Shown here piece after piece: positions 54,362-63,837 of a stretch of 64,000 nt of DNA. The position numbers and the translations under genes were made by a program. A model generated the notes under the pieces. The model was not told the DNA's origin. It saw only the letters and a program-made list of their open reading frames with translations, and did no database searches. Source of the stretch: Treponema brennaborense DSM 12168 (GTDB taxonomy: Bacteria > Spirochaetota > Spirochaetia > Treponematales > Treponemataceae); the NCBI RefSeq assembly GCF_000212415.1, contig NC_015500.1, positions 1,426,001 to 1,490,000 of the forward strand, given 5' to 3'. The first letter of the stretch is position 1; the number at the start of each line of letters is the position of its first letter.

Positions 54362-55378
54362 ATGAAACGCGTATTGACAATTTGTGCGCTCGCCGCGGTA
54401 TGCGCCGCCGTTGTGTTCACGGTATTATTCGTCGCCCGTCCTGAAAAAAGTCCGGCGGCGGCAGCTGAAAAGAAGCTGCGCATCGTTACGACTATTTTTC
54501 CGCAGTACGACTTTGCAAAACAGATCACGGGCGAAGACGCGGAAGTCGTTATGCTGCTCAAACCGGGCGCGGAAAGCCATTCGTACGAACCGACGCCGAA
54601 AGATATCAAAACCATACGGGACGCCGATTTGTTCATTTACGTCGGCGGTGAAAACGACGTTTGGGTTGAAGACATTCTTGCTTCTATGGGGGAGGCGCGC
54701 CCTGCCACGCTGAAACTGCTGGACTGCGTCGAAACGCTCGACGAAGAATTGGTTGAAGGCATGGAAAGCGATCACGAACACGGTGAACACGCTCACGACG
54801 AGCACGCCGAAGCCGAAGCCGGACACGACGATCACGATGAGCACGAACACGAAGTAGACGAACACGTGTGGACTTCACCCAAGAACGCGATCGCCATCGT
54901 ACAGGCGATTACCGCCGTCTTGGAGCAAAAAGATCCCGCCCGTGCGGAACAGTACCGGGCGAACAGCAACGCGTATCAAGCGGAACTGGCAAAACTTGAC
55001 GCTTCGTTCCGGGAGATTACCGCTTCCGCTGCGAACAAAACGATCCTGTTTGCAGACCGGTTCCCGTTCCGCTACTTTGCCGAAGAATACGGACTGACGT
55101 ATTACGCCGCGTTCAGCGGCTGTTCGACCGAAACGGAAGCGAGCGCCGCGACCGTTGCGTTCCTGATCAATAAAGTGCGGGAAGAACGGCTTCCTGTCGT
55201 GTTTACCATTGAACTTTCCAACGGTAAAATCGCAGATTCGGTAAGCGAGGCAACCGGTGCGCGCAAATTACAGCTGCATTCCTGCCATACCGTAACGGCC
55301 GATCAGCTGCGGGCGGGTGAAACGTATCTGTCTTTGATGACTCAAAACGAAGAAACCCTGCGCGCCGCACTGCGGTAA
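54362..55378 (+). CDS. znuA: Zinc-binding protein of the ABC importer
   Basis: A 338-residue ZnuA/ZinT-like cluster A-I binding protein. The N-terminus is hydrophobic without a clear lipobox. VTTIFPQYDFAKQITGE starts the first lobe and KPGAESHSYEPTPKD carries a zinc-ligand His. A long His/Asp/Glu-rich loop follows from about 135 to 165, and then DEHVWTSPKNAI with the next His. The loop length fits zinc rather than manganese. A TTGGAGG site precedes the ATG. Confidence 0.93.
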   Translation: MKRVLTICALAAVCAAVVFTVLFVARPEKSPAAAAEKKLRIVTTIFPQYDFAKQITGEDAEVVMLLKPGAESHSYEPTPKDIKTIRDADLFIYVGGENDVWVEDILASMGEARPATLKLLDCVETLDEELVEGMESDHEHGEHAHDEHAEAEAGHDDHDEHEHEVDEHVWTSPKNAIAIVQAITAVLEQKDPARAEQYRANSNAYQAELAKLDASFREITASAANKTILFADRFPFRYFAEEYGLTYYAAFSGCSTETEASAATVAFLINKVREERLPVVFTIELSNGKIADSVSEATGARKLQLHSCHTVTADQLRAGETYLSLMTQNEETLRAALR

Positions 55379-55398
55379 TACGGAAAAAGGACACGCTG

Positions 55399-56124
55399 AT
55401 GAATCTCATAACCTGTAAGAACGTCTCCTTTTCGTACGACGGAATCGTTGCGGTAAAAAATTTGAACTTTTCCATCGAAAGCGGCGACTATTTCTGCATT
55501 ATCGGTGAAAACGGCGCCGGTAAAAGTACCTTGCTCAAAGGACTGCTGCAGCTGAAAAAACCGTCCGGCGGCTCGATCAGTACTGCTTCCGGATTTTCCT
55601 CAAAAGAAATCGGGTATCTGCCGCAGCAGACGCCGGTACAGAAAGATTTTCCCGCGAACGTATTCGAGGTCGTTCTTTCAGGTTGTTTGAATCAGCTTGG
55701 ATTTTCACCGTTTTATACGAAAAAACAAAAAGTTCAGGCGCAGGCCAATTTGGAGCGGCTGGGTATCGGCGATTTGAAACGCGCATGCTACCGCGAACTT
55801 TCCGGCGGACAGCAGCAGCGGGTACTGCTTGCCCGGGCGCTGTGCGCGGCAAAGCGTGCGGTCTTGCTTGATGAACCCGCCGCGGGACTTGATCCTGCGG
55901 CCACGCTTGAATTATACGCGCTTATAGAAAAAATCAATACGGAACTGGGAATGACCGTCATCATGGTATCGCACGATATCGACTGCGCGCTCACCTATGC
56001 GAACCGTATTCTGCATATCTGCGGAACACAACTGTTTTTCGGCAGTACGGAAGCGTACGTGCAAAGCGACGTCGGCCGGCGTTTTTTGGGAAAAAACAGT
56101 GTGAAAGGAGGATCCGTCCGATGA
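55399..56124 (+). CDS. znuC: Zinc ABC importer ATPase
   Basis: A 241-residue ATPase with Walker A GENGAGKST, Q loop YLPQQ, signature LSGGQQQRVLLARAL, Walker B AVLLDEPAAGLDP and H-loop VSHDID. The gene follows znuA by 20 bases and overlaps znuB by 4 bases. It powers zinc import. Confidence 0.94.
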   Translation: MNLITCKNVSFSYDGIVAVKNLNFSIESGDYFCIIGENGAGKSTLLKGLLQLKKPSGGSISTASGFSSKEIGYLPQQTPVQKDFPANVFEVVLSGCLNQLGFSPFYTKKQKVQAQANLERLGIGDLKRACYRELSGGQQQRVLLARALCAAKRAVLLDEPAAGLDPAATLELYALIEKINTELGMTVIMVSHDIDCALTYANRILHICGTQLFFGSTEAYVQSDVGRRFLGKNSVKGGSVR

Positions 56125-56966
56125 TAGCCTTGTTTGCGGAGATGTTTTCGTTTCCGTTTATGGTGCGCGCCGTGTTCGTCGGCGCCGTTATTTCTTTGTG
56201 CGCGTCGCTGCTTGGTGTCAGCCTTGTGCTGAAACGATATTCGATGATCGGCGACGGTCTTTCGCACGTCGGATTCGGCGCGCTCGCCGTCGCTTCGTCG
56301 TTAAACGCCGCGCCGCTTTCGGTAGCGATTCCCGTCGTCGTTGCCGCTGCGTTTTTGCTGCTGCGTATCAGTGAAAGCAGTAAAATCAAAGGCGACGCGG
56401 CGATTGCGCTCATTTCGACCGGCTCGCTCGCCGTCGGCGTCGTGATCATTTCCATGACGACCGGTATGAACACCGACGTCTGCAATTATCTGTTCGGCAG
56501 CATTCTGGGTTTATCGAAAACCGACGTTAACATAAGCGTCGCCTTATCGTTCGCCGTGCTGCTGCTGTTCGTTTTATGCTACAACCGGATATTCGCCGTT
56601 ACGTTCGACGAATCGTTTGCAAAAGCGACCGGAACGAATACGGGCGCTCATAATATGCTGATAGCGCTGCTGACCGCACTCGTTATCGTTTTGGGGATGC
56701 GCATGATGGGAGCGCTGCTGATTTCGTGCCTTATCGTATTTCCGGCTATTACGTCGATGCGGCTGTGCAAACGGTTCAAGGCGGTGGTGATCAATTCCGC
56801 CTTGATCGCCGTCGTCTGTTTTTTCTGCGGAATGGTCGTTTCCTACGTATACGCGACGCCGACGGGTGCGAGTATCGTTTTGTGCAACATCGCGGTGTTC
56901 GCCGTTTACTGGAGCGTTAAAGTTCTGAAAACGGCGTATCGGAAATGCCGCCGGGAGCGCGTATGA
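56121..56966 (+). CDS. znuB: Zinc ABC importer permease
   Basis: A 281-residue permease with about eight helices. Family marks include SLVLKRYSMIGDGLSHVGFG near the N-terminus and LLISCLIVFPAITSMRLCK near 195. An AAGGAGG site precedes the ATG. It overlaps the next lipoprotein gene by 4 bases. Confidence 0.94.
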   Translation: MIALFAEMFSFPFMVRAVFVGAVISLCASLLGVSLVLKRYSMIGDGLSHVGFGALAVASSLNAAPLSVAIPVVVAAAFLLLRISESSKIKGDAAIALISTGSLAVGVVIISMTTGMNTDVCNYLFGSILGLSKTDVNISVALSFAVLLLFVLCYNRIFAVTFDESFAKATGTNTGAHNMLIALLTALVIVLGMRMMGALLISCLIVFPAITSMRLCKRFKAVVINSALIAVVCFFCGMVVSYVYATPTGASIVLCNIAVFAVYWSVKVLKTAYRKCRRERV

Positions 56967-57682
56967 ATTCGCCTCGGTTTTCATACGCCGGCGCGATATG
57001 CGCGGCCGTTTTTATCGTATGGGGGGCGCTGTCGCTGTCCGGATGCTTCGTTCACAGGGATCCCGCCGTGCCTGAACCGGCGTCCGCTGCGGTTCGTCAA
57101 ACACCGGCGTCCGCTGCCGATAGCACCGATAGTATTGCCGTTACCGATATGGCCGGTGCAGCCGCCGATATTACCTCAGCTGCCGATATCGCAGCCGTCA
57201 GCAGCAGCGCTGTCAGCAGTATCGGTAACGACGACGGCGCTGCCGCCGTCGCCGGAGTTTCGGAACCGATTTCCGTGCCGGAACCGATTTCCGTGCCGAA
57301 ACCTGAAAAGGAAGCGAAGGGCGGAATTCTCGAAATAAAAGAAAAACTGTTTCTCACGCAGATAAACGATATTTTCTATAATTTTGAAAGCTATAAGGAC
57401 AAGACCATCATCGTTGAAGGTATGTATTCGGTGCTGTATTCGTGGGACGGCAGCGAATCGGTTTCCGTCGTTTACCGCAGGGGACCGGGCTGCTGCGGCA
57501 ACGACGGGTGGGGCGGTTTCGTTCTCAAATACGACGGTTCGTATCCTGCGGAAAACGCATGGATTCGGGTTACCGGCGTTCCCGAACTGGACGTCGCTCC
57601 CGAAGGATATACGACGCTGTACCTGAACGTTATCAGCATTGAAGAAAAAGCCGAGCGCGGCGCGGAATTCGTAAATCAGTAA
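56963..57682 (+). CDS. Lipoprotein with a CC-containing YcgQ/DUF1980-like domain
   Basis: A 239-residue lipoprotein with lipobox LSGC near residue 28, a Pro/Ala/Ser-rich linker holding two SVPEPI repeats, and a C-terminal domain of about 120 residues. That domain has GMYSVLYSWDGSESVSVVYR then RRGPGCCGNDGWGGF, resembling the C-terminal domain of the DUF1980/TIGR03943 (YcgQ-like) family, which is linked to zinc-transport-like permeases. It is coupled to znuB by a 4-base overlap and may bind zinc at the CC motif (inference). Confidence 0.65.
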   Translation: MNSPRFSYAGAICAAVFIVWGALSLSGCFVHRDPAVPEPASAAVRQTPASAADSTDSIAVTDMAGAAADITSAADIAAVSSSAVSSIGNDDGAAAVAGVSEPISVPEPISVPKPEKEAKGGILEIKEKLFLTQINDIFYNFESYKDKTIIVEGMYSVLYSWDGSESVSVVYRRGPGCCGNDGWGGFVLKYDGSYPAENAWIRVTGVPELDVAPEGYTTLYLNVISIEEKAERGAEFVNQ

Positions 57683-57803
57683 ACGGCGCCGTTTTCATTT
57701 GCCTTTGTGCGGAAAAAGGTGTATATTTATCGTATACAGCTGATATACGTTGTAGAAACGCATACCAACACGGAATTTTGCTATGATACGTGGAGGTACC
57801 ATT

Positions 57804-57950
57804 ATGAAAAATCACGACAACGCGCCCAAAAAATCTCATCATCAGGAAAAAACCTGCTGTGCGCATCCTACCGTTCCGCAGGATACCCGCAGCACTGAAG
57901 CCGCACCGATAGCGGAAGCACCGCAGAAAAACAAAGCTAAAAAGCATTGA
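57804..57950 (+). CDS. Small Cys/His-containing hydrophilic protein
   Basis: A 48-residue, mostly polar protein beginning [20 protein letters not shown]. The HH and CC clusters may bind metal. A TGGAGG site 6 bases before the ATG and a TATGAT -10-like sequence just upstream argue that it is real. It stands between the zinc operon lipoprotein and dut. No family is known to me. Confidence 0.55.
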   Translation: MKNHDNAPKKSHHQEKTCCAHPTVPQDTRSTEAAPIAEAPQKNKAKKH

Positions 57951-58017
57951 CGGTTCCGGCAGTTGCCGTCCTCCGCCGATTATGCTATATTTTTATAACA
58001 CCTATTCGGAGGACGTA

Positions 58018-58452
58018 ATGCCGGTTATAAAATGTACAGCAGCGCCGGGGGCGGCGCTGCCTTCGTATCAGACGGAAGGAGCCGCCGGTGCCGATATCCG
58101 CGCGTATCTTGAACGCACCGTAATTCTTGCACCGGGAGAACGCGCGCTGATTCCGACGGGATTATGTTTTGAAATTCCGGCAGGATACGAAATACAAGTA
58201 CGCCCCCGTTCCGGACTTGCCGTGAAATCGGGCGTTACCTGCCTGAACACGCCGGGAACCATCGACAGCGATTACCGCGGAGAAGTCAAAGTTATTCTTA
58301 TCAACCTCGGTTCGGAGCCGTTCGTGATCGAAAACGGCGACCGCATCGCACAGCTTGTGGCGGCACCGGTCGTTCAGGCGGCGTTTGTGCCCGCCGCGGC
58401 GCTGTCGGCTACGGAACGCGGTTCCGGCGGGTTCGGTTCCACCGGCGTATGA
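58018..58452 (+). CDS. dut: dUTP diphosphatase
   Basis: A 144-residue trimeric dUTPase that hydrolyses dUTP to dUMP. The five motifs are visible: [47 protein letters not shown] and the glycine-rich tail [10 protein letters not shown]. The ATG at 58018 follows CGGAGG. The stop overlaps the next gene by 4 bases. Confidence 0.96.
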   Translation: MPVIKCTAAPGAALPSYQTEGAAGADIRAYLERTVILAPGERALIPTGLCFEIPAGYEIQVRPRSGLAVKSGVTCLNTPGTIDSDYRGEVKVILINLGSEPFVIENGDRIAQLVAAPVVQAAFVPAAALSATERGSGGFGSTGV

Positions 58453-59594
58453 TTCGCTTTCCGCCGGTTGCGTCTGCCCGTATCCAAAAACACGTTCTCA
58501 TCCTGTATCTCGTAAAAGAGCTGCTGCTGTATTTTTTCATTGCGTTCGTGTTCTTTTTTATGGTGTTTTTCGTCAATCAGATTTTACTCATGGCGGAAGA
58601 CGTCCTAAAAAAACGGGTGCCGCTGGCGGACGTTCTCAAACTGATTTCATATTCGCTGCCGTTTATCATAGCGCAGTCCGCACCGTTCGCCACGCTCGTC
58701 GGATTTTTGATGTGTTTGGGCCGCATGATGAGCGACAATGAAATCCTCATCCTGCGCGCCGCCGGCAAATCGTTCGCCGTTATTCTGGTGCCGGCGCTGC
58801 TGCTCGGTTTGGCCATTTCGATTCTGTCGTTTTTCGTAAACGATTATCTGCTGCCGCTCGGAACCATTTCCTATAATAAATTGTACCGCTCCATTCTGAT
58901 GTCGGATCCTTCTATAGAATTGGAATCCAATTCCATAAAACGGACGGAAAGCGCCACGCTCGTCATCGGAGACGTTTCGGGACGCACCGTTTCCGATCTG
59001 ATATTTTTCGATACCGATCCGCAGGGAACGCGGCGCGTAATCGTATCGGGCACGGCCGATATCGTCAATTCGCAGAACCCCGACGTACTGATGCAGCTCG
59101 ATATGGATAACGCGCGGGTCCTTTTTTTTGATAAAACCGAAAAACGGAATTACGACATGATGAGCGCCGAACAAACGCGGATGAACGTGTTTACTTCGTC
59201 CTTGTTTTCAAGTTCCGCGTATACCAATCCGCGTGAAATGACGTCGTACGACTTGCGGACGATGATCCGCAATATGAAAACGCAGCAGGAAAAATCTTCT
59301 TTGCAGCTGAATATGTACGAACTCGAATATTACAAGAAATTTTCATTGCCGTTCGGTTCGCTGTTTTTTGCGCTGCTCGCAATGCCGATCGCCATTCTGT
59401 TCGGCAAGCACAACGGCCAGACGATCGGGCTTATTATCGGCCTGTTTATCTGCGTCGCGTATTGGGCCGCCATGATACTCGGGCAGACGTTCGGTATCAG
59501 GGAAGGATTGAGCGGATTTTGGACCATGTGGCTGCCGGATTTGTGCGTCGGAGCCGCCGGATGTGCCTTTTATCTGGTGCTGGTGCGCAGATGA
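58449..59594 (+). CDS. LptF/LptG-family (YjgP/YjgQ) permease, first
   Basis: A 381-residue membrane protein with helices at about 15-38, 60-82 and 100-122, a periplasmic beta-jellyroll-like domain, and three more helices from about 300 on. It matches the YjgP/YjgQ family, the membrane part of lipid transport to the outer membrane. Which of LptF or LptG it is cannot be told. Treponemes lack LPS, so the cargo is probably another glycolipid (inference). It overlaps both neighbours. Confidence 0.88.
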   Translation: MIRFPPVASARIQKHVLILYLVKELLLYFFIAFVFFFMVFFVNQILLMAEDVLKKRVPLADVLKLISYSLPFIIAQSAPFATLVGFLMCLGRMMSDNEILILRAAGKSFAVILVPALLLGLAISILSFFVNDYLLPLGTISYNKLYRSILMSDPSIELESNSIKRTESATLVIGDVSGRTVSDLIFFDTDPQGTRRVIVSGTADIVNSQNPDVLMQLDMDNARVLFFDKTEKRNYDMMSAEQTRMNVFTSSLFSSSAYTNPREMTSYDLRTMIRNMKTQQEKSSLQLNMYELEYYKKFSLPFGSLFFALLAMPIAILFGKHNGQTIGLIIGLFICVAYWAAMILGQTFGIREGLSGFWTMWLPDLCVGAAGCAFYLVLVRR

Positions 59595-60661
59595 CGCTGC
59601 TTTCGTATTTGTACCGGCGCTTTATGCCGGTTTTTATCGGTGCGCTTTCCTTTTTTTCCCTCGTGCTGATTCTCGTCGAACTGCTGATGAACTTATGGCA
59701 ATTCATATCGGCGCAAGTTCCGGCGGCGGATATCGTGCGCGTGATGCTGCTGTACGTGCCCAAAACCGTGTCGTTCGCACTGCCGCTGGCTATCCTGTTC
59801 GCTTCGTCGTACGTGCTCAGCGATTTTTACGCAAAAAACGAATTGACCGCCGTGTTCGCTTCCGGCGTGTCGCTGTTCCGGTTCACGCTGCCGCTGCTCG
59901 TTTTTTCGGTCGTATTGAGCGCGTTCATGTTTTTTTTCGAGGATCGCGTCGTCGTTCCGGCGTACGCGCAAAAGACGGAACTGCAGCAGAAATTACTGAA
60001 TCAGGAAAAATCGAAAAACAACGACCGCATCGTCGTCATTGCCGAACGGGGAGCGGTCGTCTATAAAGCCGATTTTTACGACGACCAGGCTTCGCGGTTG
60101 TTCACACTGTACGCCGTCGTCCGTAACGGCGACAAGTCGCTGCGCGCCGTACTCCGTGCCGATTCGGCCGTCTGGAACGGCAGCAGCTGGACGTTGTCCG
60201 GCGCCGTGCAGTACACGATGCGCGGCGACACGCTGATCGCCGAAGATCCCGATCCGGAAATAACGGCGCTGCTGACCGAACCGCCTGAAACGTTCAGAAA
60301 CAACACCGTTTCGGTGGAAACCGTTACCGCGTCGGAAGCGCGCTCCTACATAACGCATCTGCGGCGCGCCGGATTGCCGACGGCGGAAGCGTTGTCGCAA
60401 TATTACAAGAAATTTTCGTTTCCTTTCGTCGTTTTTATTGTTGTATTTTTATCGGTCGGCCTTTCGGGCAAAACGCGCAAGAACGTGTTGCTCATCAGTC
60501 TGGTTTTGTGTATCGGCGCAGCGGTGGCGTTTTACGTTACGCAAATGGTAACCATGCTGCTGGCCAAATTCGGCTATATTTCCCCGTTGGCAGGCGCCTG
60601 GTTTCCTGTTATACTGTTCATATTTTTGAGCGGAGTGCTGCTTAAATTTGCGCGCACCTGA
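59591..60661 (+). CDS. LptF/LptG-family (YjgP/YjgQ) permease, second
   Basis: A 356-residue paralogue of the preceding permease with the same helix–jellyroll–helix plan (FMPVFIGALSFFSLVLILVE first, then SGVSLFRFTLPLLVFSVVLS). The ATG at 59591 overlaps the previous stop; a longer frame upstream is rejected. Together the two would form the membrane dimer for an LptB-like ATPase not present in the window. Confidence 0.88.
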   Translation: MTLLSYLYRRFMPVFIGALSFFSLVLILVELLMNLWQFISAQVPAADIVRVMLLYVPKTVSFALPLAILFASSYVLSDFYAKNELTAVFASGVSLFRFTLPLLVFSVVLSAFMFFFEDRVVVPAYAQKTELQQKLLNQEKSKNNDRIVVIAERGAVVYKADFYDDQASRLFTLYAVVRNGDKSLRAVLRADSAVWNGSSWTLSGAVQYTMRGDTLIAEDPDPEITALLTEPPETFRNNTVSVETVTASEARSYITHLRRAGLPTAEALSQYYKKFSFPFVVFIVVFLSVGLSGKTRKNVLLISLVLCIGAAVAFYVTQMVTMLLAKFGYISPLAGAWFPVILFIFLSGVLLKFART

Positions 60662-60753
60662 CGGAAACGGAGCCGCGCTCGTGTAAAACCCGTACATACG
60701 CGGTTCCGGCGGATTCATCCGCCCGTTCCGTTCGCTTTTTTATAGGAGATTTT

Positions 60754-61902
60754 ATGACAACGACGCCCGATTTTTTTACCGAACTGCACGCGGACACTTC
60801 TAGCCGCGCCCGTACCGGCATCGTTCGGCTGCCCCACGGAACGGTAAAAACACCCGTGTTCATGCCCGTCGGCACGAACGCGACGGTCAAAGCGATGACC
60901 AAAGACGACCTGAGCGAAATAGGTTTTGAAATCATTCTTGCAAACACGTATCATCTGTATTTGCGCCCCGGTGTTGAAATACTCGAACAGGCGGGCGGGC
61001 TTCACGGATTTTCCGGCTGGAACGGGAATTTTCTGACCGATTCGGGCGGCTTCCAAGTGTTTTCCCTTGCGCCCTTCCGCAAAATAACGGGCGAGGGCGT
61101 CCGGTTCAAAAGCCACATAGACGGTTCGTCTCACTTGCTCACGCCGGAATCCGTGGTCGATCTGCAAAGCCGGTTCAACAGCGACATTCAAATGCAGCTC
61201 GACGTGTGTACGGGATTCGACATTCCCGAAGCGAAAGCCAAAGAAGCGCTCGCCGTAACGACCGATTGGGCGCTGCGGGCAAAAAACGAATGGCTTCAGA
61301 AACGAGACGCCGGATATCAAGGCGCGCTGTTCCCGATAGTGCAGGGAAACTTTTACCGCGATCTGCGCGCGCAGTCGGCGGAATTCGTTTCGGGACTCGA
61401 CACGCCCGGTATCGCGATAGGCGGACTTTCCGTGGGCGAACCGTTCGACGTGTACGCGGACATGCTCGAATACACCGCGCAGCTTCTGCCGCGGAACAAA
61501 CCCCGCTACGTCATGGGAATCGGCACGCCGGATTACATTTTGGAAGCCGTGTCGAACGGCGTCGATATGTTCGACTGCGTGCTTCCGACCCGAAACGCGC
61601 GCAACGGCTCGTATTTTACCCGCGACGGTACGATCGCGATCAAAAACGCCCGATATGCGACGGATTTTTCACCGATCGATTCCGAGTGCACTTGCAAGGT
61701 ATGCCGCGAATATTCGCGCGCGTATTTGCGGCACCTGTTCAAAGAACAGGAAATTCTGAGCTCCATGCTCGCCTCGTATCACAATCTGGCGTTTCTGCAC
61801 ACGATGATAGCCGAAGTCAGAACCGCCATTGCCGAAGACCGCTTTGCCTCGTACAAGGCGGCGTTTCTGAAACGATTCAACGCGGGAGGAGCGGCCGAAT
61901 GA
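60754..61902 (+). CDS. tgt: Queuine tRNA-ribosyltransferase
   Basis: Tgt exchanges guanine 34 of certain tRNAs for the queuosine precursor. The 382-residue protein has the substrate loop LTDSGGFQVFSL, the GGLSVGEP segment, the nucleophile region GVDMFDCVLPTRNAR and the zinc site CTCKVCREYSRAYLRHLF with a later His. The length is normal. A TAGGAG site precedes the ATG. It overlaps the HEAT-repeat gene by 4 bases. Confidence 0.96.
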   Translation: MTTTPDFFTELHADTSSRARTGIVRLPHGTVKTPVFMPVGTNATVKAMTKDDLSEIGFEIILANTYHLYLRPGVEILEQAGGLHGFSGWNGNFLTDSGGFQVFSLAPFRKITGEGVRFKSHIDGSSHLLTPESVVDLQSRFNSDIQMQLDVCTGFDIPEAKAKEALAVTTDWALRAKNEWLQKRDAGYQGALFPIVQGNFYRDLRAQSAEFVSGLDTPGIAIGGLSVGEPFDVYADMLEYTAQLLPRNKPRYVMGIGTPDYILEAVSNGVDMFDCVLPTRNARNGSYFTRDGTIAIKNARYATDFSPIDSECTCKVCREYSRAYLRHLFKEQEILSSMLASYHNLAFLHTMIAEVRTAIAEDRFASYKAAFLKRFNAGGAAE

Positions 61903-63305
61903 AAAAACAAGCCGTACTGCGGTTCCGCCGCATATTGAGGGTATCGAGCGCACTGAGTTTGCTGCCGATTTGCTCCGTGAGCGCCGTATTCGCCCAAACC
62001 GAAACGGGAACGAGTGCCGCTGCCGCCGAAACCGCCGGTAAAAATGAAGAATCCGAACGCAGCAAGGAACTGAACACGCTCCGGTACGGACTGGACGATG
62101 AAATCATCGCGCTGCTCGACTCGTTTCTGAAAGAAAACACGTATCCGTACCGCACCGAAATTTACGAACTGTTCGGGAAAACGAAGAGCGTTTCGGTTCG
62201 TGAAAAAATAATCGCGTATTTTACGCAGGCCGCCGATCCGTGTCTTAGCGAATACGCGCTCGCCGTCGCCGCCGATCCGTTCGACACCCGTAAATCGACC
62301 GTGTCGCTCGTATTCAAATACGTTTCGGCACTGAAACTGACTGAAGCCGCCGGCAGCGTCCGCACGCTGCTTGAAAATGAAAACGAAGATTATTTCGACG
62401 CAGCGCTTTCCGCGCTCGGCGATATCGGCAGTGCGGACGACGCCGTGTTCATAGCCGAATATCTCGATCGCACTGACTTGAGCGTCGCCCGGCAGCAGTC
62501 ACTGATGAAAGTGCTGGGAAAACTGAAAGCCGTCGAAACCTGGGACGCGCTCGTTGAAATAGCGAAAGACGAAAACCGCAACTCGTTCGTCCGCATGTAC
62601 GCGGCGGAGGCCATCGGCACTCTTGAAAAACCGGAATCGGTTCCGGTGCTGGCCGAACTGTTTGAAACTTCCGATCCGAATTTCCGCGCGTCGGTCGTTA
62701 AAGGACTGTCGAATTACACTGATAAAGCCGCCGAAGCGGTTGTCATCGAAGCGATCCGCGACGCGCATTATAAAGTCCGTCTGGAAGCGGTGGCGGCGGT
62801 AAAAAAACTGAAACTCAAAGACGCTGAACCGTCTCTTTTGTATCGGGCAAAAAACGATCCCGAAGCTTCGGTAAAATACGCCTGCTACGACGCGCTCGGT
62901 TTTCTCGGCAGCGCGGACGGAAATAAATACCTCGTTTCACTGCTCAAGGACGCCAAACTCAACGATACGGCCAAAACGAAAGCTGCCGCCGCACTCGTCG
63001 AGTACGGGAACGCTTCCGGAACTGACGCAGTGATCGACCTTGCCCGCAGCACGCTTGCCGACGATAAGAAGAAAAGCCTCCGGTACGCGCTGGGAAAACT
63101 GTTCGCTTCAACGGAAAACGGCGCGTTCGCCGGTATCTGCGGCGAATACCTCGCTTCAAAAGACGTGGCGACCGTCGGCACCGGTCTCGACATCTATGCC
63201 AAAAATCGCTTTCCGTCGCTTACGGCAGAGGTAAAACGGATTGCCGAAGACGAAAAGGCCGGTGCGAACCGGACCAAGGCCCGCAAAATACTTGACCGTG
63301 AGTAA
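61899..63305 (+). CDS. Exported HEAT-repeat protein
   Basis: A 468-residue protein with a signal peptide (MKKQAVLRFRRILRVSSALS to VFAQ). HEAT/PBS-lyase-like helical repeats follow, about eight units such as ALSALGDIGSADDAVFIAEY and MYAAEAIGTLEKPESVPVLA. It is probably a periplasmic scaffold. The ATG at 61899 follows GGAGGA and overlaps tgt, so the long upstream frame is rejected. Partners are unknown. Confidence 0.82.
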   Translation: MKKQAVLRFRRILRVSSALSLLPICSVSAVFAQTETGTSAAAAETAGKNEESERSKELNTLRYGLDDEIIALLDSFLKENTYPYRTEIYELFGKTKSVSVREKIIAYFTQAADPCLSEYALAVAADPFDTRKSTVSLVFKYVSALKLTEAAGSVRTLLENENEDYFDAALSALGDIGSADDAVFIAEYLDRTDLSVARQQSLMKVLGKLKAVETWDALVEIAKDENRNSFVRMYAAEAIGTLEKPESVPVLAELFETSDPNFRASVVKGLSNYTDKAAEAVVIEAIRDAHYKVRLEAVAAVKKLKLKDAEPSLLYRAKNDPEASVKYACYDALGFLGSADGNKYLVSLLKDAKLNDTAKTKAAAALVEYGNASGTDAVIDLARSTLADDKKKSLRYALGKLFASTENGAFAGICGEYLASKDVATVGTGLDIYAKNRFPSLTAEVKRIAEDEKAGANRTKARKILDRE

Positions 63306-63350
63306 CTTTTCGGTGTATCTTAACTGGTAAGAAATTTTTCCGGAGGAATT

Positions 63351-63836
63351 ATGGCTGTTGGTGATGCTCAGTTTCAACTGGTAACTTTTCAGCTTGGCGA
63401 AGAGTTATACGGCGTAGATATTATGGACGTAAAAGAAATCGTAAAAATCCAAAATATCCGTCCCATTCCGAACGCTCCGTATTATGTTGAAGGTATATTC
63501 AATTTGCGCAGTGAAATCATTCCGATTATCAATTTACATAAACGTTTCCGCCTGAAAAAAATCGAATTGACCGAAGAAGAAAGCGAAGACGAATTCCAAG
63601 GCGGTTTTATCATTCTGAATATAGACGGCTTGAAGATCGGAATCATCATTGACCGTATCGCGCGCGTTATCACCGTATCACGCGACGAAGTCAAACCGCC
63701 GCCTCAAATGCTGAGCGGAATCGGAACCGAATACATTCACGGCGTCGTCCGGCAGGAGCAGGGGTATTTGATTATCCTTGATATACGCAGACTGTTCAGT
63801 TCAAAAGAACTGCAGAAAATTATCGATATTAAATAG
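63351..63836 (+). CDS. cheW: Chemotaxis coupling protein CheW
   Basis: A 161-residue CheW that joins chemoreceptors to the CheA kinase. The SH3-like fold shows in FQLVTFQLGEELYGVDIMDV, VEGIFNLRSEIIPIINLHKR and the final YLIILDIRRLFSSKEL. A CCGGAGG site precedes the ATG. In treponemes it serves motility control. Confidence 0.95.
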   Translation: MAVGDAQFQLVTFQLGEELYGVDIMDVKEIVKIQNIRPIPNAPYYVEGIFNLRSEIIPIINLHKRFRLKKIELTEEESEDEFQGGFIILNIDGLKIGIIIDRIARVITVSRDEVKPPPQMLSGIGTEYIHGVVRQEQGYLIILDIRRLFSSKELQKIIDIK

Positions 63837-63837
63837 T

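Noticed and set aside
61206-61898. N-terminal extension of the HEAT-repeat protein
   Set aside because: It is a shadow of tgt; the ATG at 61899 has a GGAGGA site and a signal peptide.
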